In this document: positions 35,187 through 46,218 of the stretch, piece after piece | Position numbering within the stretch: the first letter of the stretch is position 1 | Layout: every line of letters starts with the position of its first letter | From: Actinomucor elegans | Lineage: Eukaryota; Mucoromycota; Mucoromycetes; Mucorales; Mucoraceae | Direction of reading: 5' to 3' | Assembly: GCA_026027325.1 (NCBI GenBank) | Contig: JAMSLZ010000003.1 | Location: forward strand, 1,612,001-1,676,000 | DNA length: 64,000 bases | The notes under the pieces: generated by a model | What the model saw: only the letters and a program-made list of their open reading frames with translations | What the model was told of the DNA's origin: nothing | Databases searched by the model: none | Program-made: the position numbers and the translations under genes

Positions 35187-35493
35187 GATATGATAAAGAA
35201 GAATCTATATCAGATCATGGACCTTTTTTTATGTACGTTTGGATAGAGCCCTTCTGGGTTTGGAAGGCACTAAGCTGGAATGCGTCATTTTTTTGTTTGT
35301 TTCACACGTCAACATTACACAGAGAAAGTATGACAAAATGATCTACGGATGAAGTCATGGTAAATGTATTGTTATGATAATTACTATAAATTGAAGTTCT
35401 TTTTTCCTATGTGGAAGCATCAATTATAACGTTAAATATTTATATACAATTCTCGAACTATTCTTTATTGTACCTTATTTAACGGCCAAAGCA
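35187..35493. promoter_or_regulatory. Shared divergent promoter, pair E/F
   Basis: 307 bases between start codons. It contains ACGGATGAAGTCATGG near 35345-35360, similar to but not identical with the GGATGACA string of the other two divergent promoters. Confidence 0.4.
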
Positions 35494-38075
35494 ATGAAAA
35501 ACCAACAAGCAAAGCAACAAGAAGCATTAGCAGCAGCAGCAGCAACAACAACAGAAGCTGCTTATCAGCAACAGCAAGACCCAGCACAAGCTTCAAATTT
35601 ACCGGAACAAAATGATCAATCTCCTAAAATTAAACAACCAGAAAAAGAATCTGAAGTAAATGACCAAATCTCCGAGGATGAAGACGATGAAGACGATGAA
35701 GAAGAGCTTTATCAAATGATGGTTGGTCGAAAAGTGAACAAAGCCGGTATGGTTGTACACAAAAAATCTGGTACTGTACTTGGTCGACTTGTCGAAGGCA
35801 AGCTCAAACGAGTTTCTGGAAAAAAAGTCGGAGAAAATGGCATCATTACCAATGATAAAGGAAAGATAATTGGTCGAGTCGAACCTATTAGACAAGAAAG
35901 TAGTGATGAAGAAGAAACCTCAGACGACGACGATCAGAGCCATGATGATGATCAAGCCAAAGAAAACGAAGATGTAGATAGTAAATATCAAAACTAAACT
36001 CGCATAATGAATAGTATAGTAAACTATCTTTTTTCTCTTTCCTGATAGATGATAATGAAAGTGCCCAAACCGAAGAAAAAATGAAAGATGATCAAGCCTT
36101 AGAGACAGAAGCTTTGGCTACTGAAATGGCTGATGAAGATGATCAAGATATCATTGAAAGTAACCCTGAAAATGTCGATGAAGGCTCTAAAGACTTCGTC
36201 GAACCCGATATTGCAGAGCAGAAAGATACTACAGAATCTGTTAAATATGACGAAGATACTATTACAACAACCAAAGAAAATATTGACGATACTGCAGAAG
36301 CACCCAAGGATGAAACTGAAAAAGTCACTAATGCTGCCACTATAGAAGATACTATCAAGGATACTGGTGATGAGGTTGCTGAAAATGATCGAGCTTCTCA
36401 AGAGCCTGTCGATTCTATCATTAAAGACGCTGAGAAAGAAATTCAAAATCTGGAAATTGGAGATGCTAAACCAGATATTTCTGGTACCTCACAAGAAGAC
36501 GAAAAGAAGCCTTTCAGTCCGTATGATTTGGTCGATGAGAATTCCCCCGAGGTATGCGAGTCCGGAAAAATCGTTGATATGCAAGAAAATGTCATTGGTA
36601 CTGTGAATGAGGTCATGGCACCTAAATTGGCGGGATTTAAGGTTGACAAAGAAGGCAATGTCATTAATCATGAAGGTCATATAGTGGCGAAAGCCGAACT
36701 GTATGCACCTGAAGAAGAACTTTTTAATCCAAATCCTACCATCCAAAAAGACTCTCCTGAAGTTAGAGAATCTGGCAAGGTTGTTGATAATGAAGATAAT
36801 ATAGTTGGCGCCATTGATAAACAACTGGCTTCCAAGTTGGTTGGTTTCAAGGTCAATAAAGATGGCGATGTAATCAATCCTGAAGGACATATCGTTGCTC
36901 GAGCAGAATTGATCAAGGTTGATGAAAAAGATAAGCCTTTCAATTCTAATAACAGCGTGGACGAAAACTCTCCAGAAGTGAAAAAGTCTGGCAAAATACT
37001 TGATATGGACGATAATCTGGTGGGCTACGTTGATAAAGGCGTAGCATCTAAACTGGCTGGATTCAAAGTAGATCGAGAAGGCAATATCATTGATCACGAA
37101 GGCCATATTGTTGGTAGAGCTGATATGATCAAATCGGAAGAAGAAAAAGAAGAAGAAGATAAGCCTTTTAATCCTAATCCAAACATCCACCCAGATTCTC
37201 CAGAAGTCAGAAAATCCGGCAAGGTTCTTGATATGGATGATAACATTGTTGGTCATGTTGATAAAGAACTTGCGGTTAAACTAGCAGGTTTCAAGGTTGA
37301 TCCTGATGGCTATATCATTAACGACCAAGGTCATACTGTCGGTAAAGCTCAGATGCTAGAACGCATGACTGAAGAAGAACGCAAAGAGCAAACTGAAGAG
37401 GAAGAATATCGTAAAATAGCAAACCAAATGTCTCAAGCAATCCAACAATCTCTTGATAAGATCAAGCCCATACTCAAGGAAATTACAGATTCGATTGATG
37501 ATGAAGAATCCAAATCTCAAAAGGAGCGCGATGAACAAAAGTTGGTGGATCATGTCAAACCTCTAATCGAACAAGCCTCTAGTATACTTCAAGAAACCAA
37601 TGGTGCTATTCGTGGCCTCGATCCTTCTGGCAGAATTGCAAAGAAAGCGCAAGGCCGTACTTTTGAAAGAAAGGCATCTCCTGAAGAGCATCACTTAGCA
37701 GATCTATTAGCACAGTTATCTGGCGAGGTAACTACAACTATCGATAAAGCAAAGAAGAAGATTAGAAACATGCCCCACGCCAAGAGGGAGCTCAGCCCTT
37801 TATGGAACATTTTGGAAAGCCCTTTGCTTCAAATCTTGTCTGGTGTAGGTCTTTTACTTACTGGAGTGTTAGGTCTTGTGGGAAGGTAACATCTAGATCG
37901 CGTTAGTCAAGTTTATTTATTCAAATAGTTAACATTTTCTTTTTGTTACTACAGCTTGTTAAACAATCTCGGCCTCGGTCATATCATTAACAGTGTATTA
38001 GGTGGTATTGGTCTCAATAAGATTCTCGAAGGCTTTGGACTTGGAAATGCTCTTAATTTAGCAAGTAGCAAGTAA
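35494..38075 (+). CDS. DUF3659 / LEA-type repeat protein (cluster gene F)
   Basis: Three exons: 35494-35980, 36049-37885 and 37955-38075, giving 814 residues. The N-terminus is Ala/Gln-rich, then acidic. One repeat lies near residues 75-135 (KSGTVLGRLVEGKLKRVSG, GIITNDKGKIIGRVE). After about 200 acidic residues come four tandem repeats of about 70 residues, each with SPEV..SGK, VDMDDN.VG, LAGFKVD..G and GHIVGRA blocks. This is the DUF3659 pattern found in fungal LEA-like proteins. A Lys/Glu helical region follows. The C-terminus is Gly/Leu-rich (LLQILSGVGLLLTGVLGLVG, then GLGHIINSVLGG, ILEGFGLGNAL), amphipathic or membrane-interacting, and completed by the third exon. The protein is probably a structural or desiccation-type protein; its real role is unknown. 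Head-to-head with gene E. Confidence 0.87.
36541..37360 (+). repeat. Four tandem coding repeats (DUF3659 type) in gene F
   Basis: Protein-level repeats of about 66-73 residues. Each unit holds an SPEV-x2-SGK opening, a VVD/LDMDDN turn, a KLAGFKV strand and a closing GHIVGRAE-like segment. The units are well diverged at DNA level, so the duplication is old. Confidence 0.85.
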
Positions 38076-40922
38076 CATTATTCAACTATGATAATAGCAC
38101 CTAGCGCAACCTTTTGTATATATCAAATTAATAAGTACTAGTATCCGAAAATGGACCATTGGGTCTGATTATAAACAATTAATATTTCATTCAATAAACT
38201 CTCTTTTTAATCGGTTTTTTGTTGTTGTATAGTACTTGACATATATTTATTCATCTTACTACGCTTTGCTTCGAGATATCAACTATTGCTGTAGATAAAG
38301 TTTGTCAAAGCTGGTCTGTGTTTCGAAAAATTAAAACAAACCATTTGGTTTGATAATGAAGTGGAAGAAGTGTTTGTAAGAATCATCTATCAGCAAAAAA
38401 AAATAATAATTCCAGAATGAAAACGAGTAAGTCCAGTTACCAAAGTATAGTCTATGTTAAAAGTGATACTAAATGTAATAGTTCATTCCACGCAAGAGCT
38501 GCTAGAAGCAATATTTGACTGCGATCAGCTGAAGGATCTATAGATTGTTAAAACTAGATCAAACAAAGGTATCCAATGTTATGTCCATTACATTCATATA
38601 AATATGCTTTTCATCATGATAAAGTTTATATATTTAAAAAAAATACAGCAGGTTCTTTACACTATTCGATACACAAAAACTGCATTGACAAGCTTTGTAT
38701 AAAATTAAATTATGCATTGCATGGTGTAAAGAACATAATGTACTTTTTTTTTAAAAAAAAAAGAAAAATCATGAAGCCTATTTTTATGAAAAGTGTGTTT
38801 TTCATAGATTCTTAATGTAGTCATAATTCGAGTACTTTAACAACAATTAAACTTTTGGATACTTCCAGATATATTAATCCTCTGTTACTAATAAATTATT
38901 CCCCAAAATGTTACATCCACACTCCATAAATAACAAAATTAGATTGAATGCCATATCTAACAACTAGTACGCGCTTAGAATAAAGCACTTTCTCTACTAA
39001 AACAATCATTATTTGACTGAAATATGCATTTTAAATTATGTATTTATATGGTCTACTTTTAATAATTTATAGAACTCAATCCGATAAGTAATCTATTTGC
39101 AGGATGGGCTATTGCATCTAGCCAAGCGTGTATTTTGGTAACTGGACGACTTAGTCACTTTTATTCTAGAGACTCTTGTGCAAATGGGTGCCAAGCGCCT
39201 TTCTACAAACGTGTATGCCGAAATTTGAGATAAACTTTTTATGTTCAAAAACTTCGTGCTGGTATATCTCCATTAAGATTGATTGTGAAATATGGTTCGA
39301 ATAGGCAAAATGGACCACGTGAGGCTTTCAAGCAAATGTGTTCCTCTAACCTAAATGTTATATCAGAAAATACGTGTCAAAGTATTCATTGAGATGGAGC
39401 TTAATTGGCTTATTGCTTGATATCGTGACTCATTTTATGTATGAACTACTAATCAGATGTGATATTGGACCAAGATCAACTGAAATCTTTTGCATCAAAT
39501 AATGCACCATGTTAATTTTAATAGCAGTGATTCGCTAGAAACTTACGATAAGAATTAATCCAAAAAGAGGAAACTTGGTATACAAGGTGGCATATGCCAA
39601 CTTGAGTTTCTTGTTTCTAATAAACATTGTAGATAATTTAATTCCCTTTAGAATGATGTAATTTTTATAAAAAAAGTCAGTAAAAAAAAAAAAAAACGTG
39701 TATTGAATCGGAGTTTTCTAGTATTCTTTCGCATTAGGAAGATAAATGAATTCAAAAAAAACAATATTGATTTTGTAATTCAAATGGATAATCCTATACT
39801 GATGTTGATCTACATACAGTCTAATAGTTTCAGGGTTTGTTTTTATCAAATTCCAGTTATGTCCAATTCAGTAGCCGCTGGCCAATGGAACTGTGATTCC
39901 GCGAATCAAGTAATGTACTCATTGCTTATCTAATGTCAAACCAATAGTAACCGAGGAGTGTATATAAGGCAAGTATTTGTTTTGGTCAAGTATGGTTTAA
40001 TATGAAAAAATAATCCTAGTAGAATCCTCTGCTTATTGGATGAACCAATGACGAATACAGGGTCATATCTTTGTGCATATTTACTGAAACTGCGCCTGAA
40101 TATAGATCGAATTTGACAGTTTAGCAAAAAGTTTTTACATCTCCAAAGACGTCTGTTTGGATTACGGTTTGTGTCATACGCACAGGTCTGTTGGTACACA
40201 GAACAAAAGGAAAAACATGTATCCGAGCTGCGAAGAAGATATATATTTTTTTAAGCAATAATGAGCCATTCATTAGATCATACGGATTCTTTATTTATAA
40301 TGTTGTATCTGATTGTAATATCAAAAAAAAAAAACCGGACCATCCAGTCATAGCTGGATAAGGTATATCTGATGTTTCACGTTTAAAATGATGGTACTAC
40401 AGTAGATGTATTTTTCCACGGTCATTGCTGACTTTTTGTTGAAATGTTATGAGTCACCTTACGCTAATTATAACCAAAAAGTCTGGCCTTTGTTTCAAAA
40501 TTGACAGAAAATGCCCTTTTTATATATGGAAGTTTCTTCTTAAACAATTCCTTGGTATTAATAAGTTTAAGCTTTTGCGGATTTCGTATTACAAATAGGC
40601 ATAGGATTTGCTGAATCAAAATAACCAACATTCTCTAAATAGCAATTCTTGAATTTGAATCTGCTGATTTGCGCCGCTTGGGACACAAACGAAGGTGTCC
40701 GATCACTAGTTGTATTATATATATATATATATCTCTTTTTTTATACGTCACCATCAATGGACTTTAATATACGCGTTGGATGCCCGATATGAATCAGCTC
40801 ACGTGGAAAAGCATGGACAATCAAAAAAAAAGTGAAAAGAGAGGGTCCAATGGAAAACTGCACCAATAAAAATGTACTGAATTACTTCTCTCTCTCTTTT
40901 TTCCCTTCTCTTTATATATGAT
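38076..40922. other. Long AT-rich intergenic, repeat-bearing region
   Basis: About 2.8 kb with no supported gene. Positions 38880-39640 are a diverged copy of the dispersed repeat. The last 200 bases are the promoter of the transcription-factor gene, with a TA run near 40717-40733 and a CT-rich leader just before the ATG. Confidence 0.5.
38880..39640. repeat. Diverged dispersed element
   Basis: Aligns by eye with 16850-17290 across 38950-39330. A forward core near 39455 (ATCAGATGTGATATTGGACC then AAGATCAACTGAAATC) is followed by CAACTTGAGTTTCTTG, which matches CAATTTGAGTTTCTTT near 10328. The order of blocks is the same as in the other copies. Confidence 0.55.
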
Positions 40923-41191
40923 ATGGCACAGAAATCCAATGCAAAAAGAAAAGGACTCGACAATGAATCCAAGGCAAAAGAGAAAAAAACTACTCCGCAC
41001 GACGATATCGAGTCCTTACAAATAACCTTTTACGAGATAGAATCTTGGATAGAAAAAACAACTCCCATTTTAACTCGAATGACCAAAGAGCTCGAAAAAG
41101 CATCGAGTCATTTTGAAAAGAAACGTAAAGAAACACCCCCAAAGGCGATTGTGAGTGATCAACAACTTCTCGAGCAACAGTTTCTACAATT

Positions 41192-41237
<46 letters not shown>

Positions 41238-42956
41238 AAAGTGTCATGGAAGCTATTAAACGAAACTCCGTCTGCGTCTACCTCAACTGAAGAAGATAGT
41301 TCGATGCAATGGTTACTATCTTTTCAACCAGGTAATCTATTGAGACTAGATACCAATATTACGAGCGTAGAACAGTTGATTCAAGCAGTACAAAAGATTC
41401 GACTAATCCAATCTGAAGAACAACCCACAACCACACCCGCGCTTGCAGAAGATGAAGATATGCTTGAATTACTGTATTCATCACCTAGTTCTTCTTCTGA
41501 TATACCTCAAGACGCCTCATCTGTCGAGTATTGGCAGTACGCGCTTGGCAGAAGACCCAAGATTTGCTTGGAAAATTATAAACACTGTCGGATGAATTTG
41601 AATGGTTTAACAAAGAACATATCGCCCGCAGCACTGAACTACATTGGTCAAGTCTTCTGGGATTGTTTGCACCCGAAATTCTCTTCGGACTGGAATTCCT
41701 TTTGGGATAGATCGGGTGATCCTAAGCGTAATCAGGTTTGCATCGATTCTGGCCTTGCTATGGTCTTTCTACATGTGATGCGCCACGATAAACATATTTG
41801 CGACAATTCCCAAGCAATAGCAGGCTTTTACTATGATCGCGCTCGAGAAGAGCTGATGGAATTTTTTGATGAAACACCCGACTGTTCAACCATAGAAGCT
41901 TTATTGAATTTATCCATGTTCTGCATTGTCTGTAAGCGTTATTCTCAGGCCAGAATATACGTGGGTCTTTGTCTTCATATGGTCATGGAATGTGGTATTC
42001 ATAAAGCCTCAAGCCTGCCTACAGATGATCTTGTCTTGCGCAAAAAGTATTTGAAATTGTTACTGATTCTCTACTATAACGACTCTACTCTCTCTGTTTA
42101 TGTCGGCGAACCTGCTGTCATCAATGATACTGATTTTGATATCGACTTTTACGAAATCATCTCGCTAAACGATACGCTATTTGAACTCAACAAGAGCAAA
42201 GACGTAAACCATCGCATCGATTTCGATAATAACAAGACTATGGTTAAGGAATCTTACTTTGTTCATACAGTAGAACTGGTGCGTATCATGAAACAGACAA
42301 GTCAATTAATTGAACGCGGTGCTTCCGTGAAACAACTGCTTCAACAAGAAAACTTGCTTCATCAATGGTGGAAACGCCTACCAGATTCTTTTTGTCATAA
42401 AAATCACAACTATGAGCAGCTGGATCAGCTCAAACTGAAAAAGGAACCCATGGACGCATCTGCTTTACAGGCACAAGCATCACTCTTACTCAAAATCCAA
42501 TACGAATCACAATGGATCATCTTGCACAAGGCTATTCTCAGTAGTATCCGACGCTCTACTAATGTAGGGTCATCACCTTCTTTATCCGGTCAAGAAAGAA
42601 GATCCAGCGGTATCTGTTCCAGTTCAGCAGATACAATCGTCGAATTTTCAGAGATCATCACTTGATGCTTTGGTTGGTGCGTTTGTCAACAAATCATTAC
42701 TTGCCTTTATCACGCATCAACTGTCTATTGTGGACATGCTCTGGTCAAACATGATTTGGACCTAAAGAATAGAGCTAAACGAATGATTCATCGCATTATG
42801 GGTATATTGGAAGCCAGTAGAATAATTTACGACGGATTTCCTGACGATATGACCTATTGTCTCTGTGAGTTCTTGGAGAAGAATGGCATGCACAATAGTC
42901 TAGATTGTTACTGTCAAGTAAGCGATTATGAAAGTAGAACAATAGAGGAAGAATAA
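40923..42956 (+). CDS. Fungal-specific transcription-factor-domain protein with an in-frame TGA
   Basis: The frame is open from the ATG at 40923 to a TGA at 42663-42665, then stays open in the same frame to the TAA ending at 42956 (677 sense codons apart from that TGA). Residues 25-65 look coiled-coil, then a poly-Gln tract. The fungal transcription-factor middle homology domain occupies about residues 190-610: FYYDRAREELMEFFDE, STIEALLNLSMF, ARIYVGLCLHMVMECGIH. The part after the TGA (ITCLYHASTVYCGHA, KRMIHRIMGILEASRI) is typical of the same domain's end. No Zn2Cys6 cluster is present at the N-terminus or just upstream. I see no splice pair that removes the TGA and keeps the frame. It could be a pseudogene, a truncated 580-residue protein, read-through, or a base error. 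Confidence 0.75.
41193..41236 (+). repeat. (CAG)n tract encoding poly-Gln
   Basis: About 15 almost perfect CAG/CAA codons in frame in the transcription-factor gene, coding an uninterrupted glutamine run after LLEQQFLQL. Confidence 0.92.
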
Positions 42957-43139
42957 CTGCATTTACACACTAAAGAATACCCTGCTGTCAAATACACCCA
43001 CTGTATACATTTTTGTAACTATTATATATTGTACAGCCTTCAACTGCTATATACACTTGATCTATTGATATTTATACATTTAATACGTTTAATAAACATA
43101 TTCATCAATAAATAAATAAAAAAGAAAGGGTTTATTAGA

Positions 43140-44641
43140 CTAATAACGTTTGCATAGGCTGTTATTGTCAATCATGGCAATGGAAGCACCCAAGCACCAA
43201 CCTGTCTCGGCATCTCGAATTTTCTTGGCGGTACGCACCAGGCGTTCCGGAGGTACATCATAGCCAATACGCAAAAGGGCATGGGTATAAGTCAAATCAA
43301 GACAGTAATCAGGCGAGCTCTTTAATACACTAAGCGCATTAGGTACATGTCGAAACACTTCCGGATCGCCACTACAGACACGATTTGCCAATTCACCAAA
43401 CTCACGTACAGAGAACTGCAGCGGCATGCCCAAAGGCTGTGTCAAATCATAAAAGAAAGAGAATACATACAAATCACGATCTCCAAAGGTATCTGTCAAA
43501 GACGGCTGATATACCCCATCAAAAGCACAGGGATCTAGAGGACAATTTTTTTCTTTACCAAACACCTTTTCAATCACGGCACGACAGGCGGCATGACCAG
43601 CACCTGTGCCAATTAATTGAACGTACTTGGTAACACTATTGCTAGTCCATCTGATAGTTTCTGTATAATTGTCTGGTAAACAAGGATGATAAATGCGTCC
43701 TGTACTAAAGGCTTCTGCCTGCCATGCATTAATCACTTGTGTCTTGATTCTCTTTCTCGCTTCTTTGAGACCGAAGCCAAGATAAGAGTGTTGATAAAGA
43801 TTGTATCGCTCATGTCCATAATCCAATTCGTAAAGATGATCTCCAGGCAGCATCTGTTGACTTTCTACTGCGAATTCAGGTTCAAATACGATTTGAGTGG
43901 ATGCTCCACCCAGATCAAAGGTGGCTGCTGATTTACCGCGTTCGCTTGGCTTCAAGTTACCCAATAGATAGTTGACTGTGATCCAGGCATATACACCTTC
44001 ATCTTTACCGTCCATGATCTCGACGGCACTGACAGGGAAAGGATATTTGTCTTCTAATCGCTTACGAACCGCACTCAAAATGCGATCGCTTTTCTCGGCT
44101 CCTAATAAGCGTAGGCCTGCTGTAGCTTTGACTGCGATAGGTGTACAATGCTGCATGTCTTGGGGTACGCTTTCCAAAGCAATCTGGAGTAAATCTTCTA
44201 GAGAGTCAGCAGCTGCTTCTGTATCATTATCAAATGAAGAAAGCCCAGGCTCTAACATATGAAATACTTCGTTTTCAAGCTCTGGTTCTTGTTTACAATA
44301 ATTGAACTTGTAGACATGAACGCGAGAGCCAGAAGAACCAGCGTCAATCATGACTGCATACTGAACAAGTGGTTTTCCTGGATAAGGAACTGAACAATGA
44401 TCTGATAATGATTCTTGCACAACTATTTTTTTTTTTTAAAAAAAAAAGGAGCTTAGTCTACTAAAAAGAAAAAAAAAATCTAGACGCGTATGTATAATAT
44501 ACCTCTATCAGTATGAAAAGGTGTGTTGTAATCGGTTAAAGATTGATAAGCATGATTAGGCAAAAAGAACCAAATTAACAAAAAGCAAATGAGGATTGAA
44601 CAACCCGTTAATAAGACTCGTTTCTTATTTTGTATAGACAT
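43140..44641 (-). CDS. GDA1: Golgi guanosine diphosphatase (GDA1/CD39 family)
   Basis: Two exons, 44641-44503 and 44422-43140, with an 80-bp intron holding A/T runs, giving 473 residues. It hydrolyses GDP to GMP in the Golgi lumen, which drives exchange for GDP-mannose during mannosylation. Seen: a short basic N-terminus and a signal anchor (VLLTGCSILICFLLIWFFLP) at residues about 9-28, so type II. Apyrase regions in order: ACR1 MIDAGSSGSRVHVYKF, ACR2 AVKATAGLRLLG, ACR3 DGKDEGVYAWITVNYLLG and ACR4 TFDLGGASTQIVFEPEF. Several conserved cysteines lie in the C-terminal half. The frame stays open upstream of the chosen ATG for 37 more codons (SDYPSLPSSSSHQRQSSI) with no ATG, so a 5' exon or longer cytoplasmic tail is possible. 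Functionally it pairs with the mannosyltransferase at 59-61 kb. Confidence 0.92.
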
Positions 44642-46218
44642 CTTGATCTTTTTAAGCCAATTTTGTTGAATACGTTGTTGTTGCTTAACGTGAATCGAAC
44701 TCTGTCGCTGATGCGAAGAGGAAGAAGGTAGAGATGGATAGTCTGAGGTCAAAATGGTGAATTAAAAATGGAAATGAATCCTTTTAACAGTTTAATGAGT
44801 TGGATCCGTTTCTTTCAATTAGGAATCCTGAAGAAAAGAGACTCTCCCTTTAGACATTGAGATAATAATCTAAATAGTTCTGCTTCTATTTATACTTTTC
44901 TATAACGTCACATTCAAGTTACACTGATTTACTGAGTGCTACTTTCAATCAAGAAAAGGCTAATAATAAATTTTCAAAGAATATTTCTGTTGTTTTCAGC
45001 ACTTTAAATATTGAGCATATTGTTGCTGATCAGCCTTCTATTTTAGAATATAGTTTCTAATATAAAACAATTGTTATGCTGAAGGAAAAAGGCATATATA
45101 TATATTAAGCTATACAAAAACGTAAATTGGTAATACAAAACCAATTGGCTAAAAATCTCACATAATGAAGAATAAATCTGTGTTTTTAGTAAAAAGTATC
45201 ATATAATACTTATATTATTAAATTAACAATAAAAATATATGCAGAATTCGCTAAAGAGCTTGTATCCATTTAGATATTCTGTTATATTAAAGCACGTATT
45301 CAAAATGCCAGCAATTTTTTTTTTTTTTTTTTTTTGTACCAGAATGAACCGTTGCGGCTGCTTTCAAGCATTAAATTCCCGATCACCAATGACGATTGAT
45401 AATTATAGTAAGACTTTTTTGAATTTCAGAAAGCCAATCATATACATCGTTGAAGTTAGCAAATTTTTAATTTCTGTCGACTTTATCCTTCGAGCCCAAA
45501 ATTTCAAATCTTTCGTATATTTTAGTTATAGACCTTTCGTTGTAGGGTTACACATTTTAACTGTGTTACCTTTATTATGATTACTAGTGTTTATTTAATT
45601 TTTCTGTATAGTTTTTTTTATATACGAAAATCTAATTTTTGAATACAAAACCAAATAGCCACGAAATCATATAAAATTCAAAAATAACTTGATATTTTGA
45701 TATAAAACATAGCACGATTCTTACACCTTTAGGTGTAGCATTTAAATATCACAAAATTAGTTGAAACACTTAGTATCAATATTAATTTTTAATTAGATGA
45801 AGAAGCTACCAAAGAAATACAGAAAGATTTTCAGAACCATAATGTTCCAATTGCAAATCTGATATTCAATTGCGGCTACCCAATCAATGTTCGCTAAATT
45901 GATCAGGCACGCGACGCCAGAAACCCTTTACCCCTTTGATACGTCACTTTCTGTTACACAGACGAGTATTCCACCAAAACTTCAAAAGAACTGTTCCCAA
46001 TTCTTCTTCACCAATGAAATCAGCTCATATTTTTTCTTTTATTTTTTTTTTGTTTATTGCCTTTTTCTTCTCGAACCAATTTTTCTTATCGAATATTCGA
46101 CATTAAACTGCACATTGGACGTTTAAAAGCCCAAAAGAAAAAAGAACAAAGAGCAATTGGGGCTTACCGAGTCAATTATTATTCCAATTTATAATCACTT
46201 CAAAATATACTCTTTCTC
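44642..46218. other. AT-rich intergenic region
   Basis: About 1.6 kb between divergent GDA1 and GSK3. It includes the possible extended 5' coding region of GDA1 (44642-44752), an 18-T run near 45317, and a pyrimidine-rich leader before GSK3. The open frame at 45239-45580 is built around that T-run and is not credible. Confidence 0.5.

Noticed and set aside
36099..37256. Long antisense frames opposite gene F (including 255 codons)
   Set aside because: They are shadows of the strongly biased, repeat-coding plus-strand exon and have no start context or domain.
45239..45580. 113-codon frame
   Set aside because: Depends on an 18-T run read as poly-Phe; lacks coding composition and conserved features.
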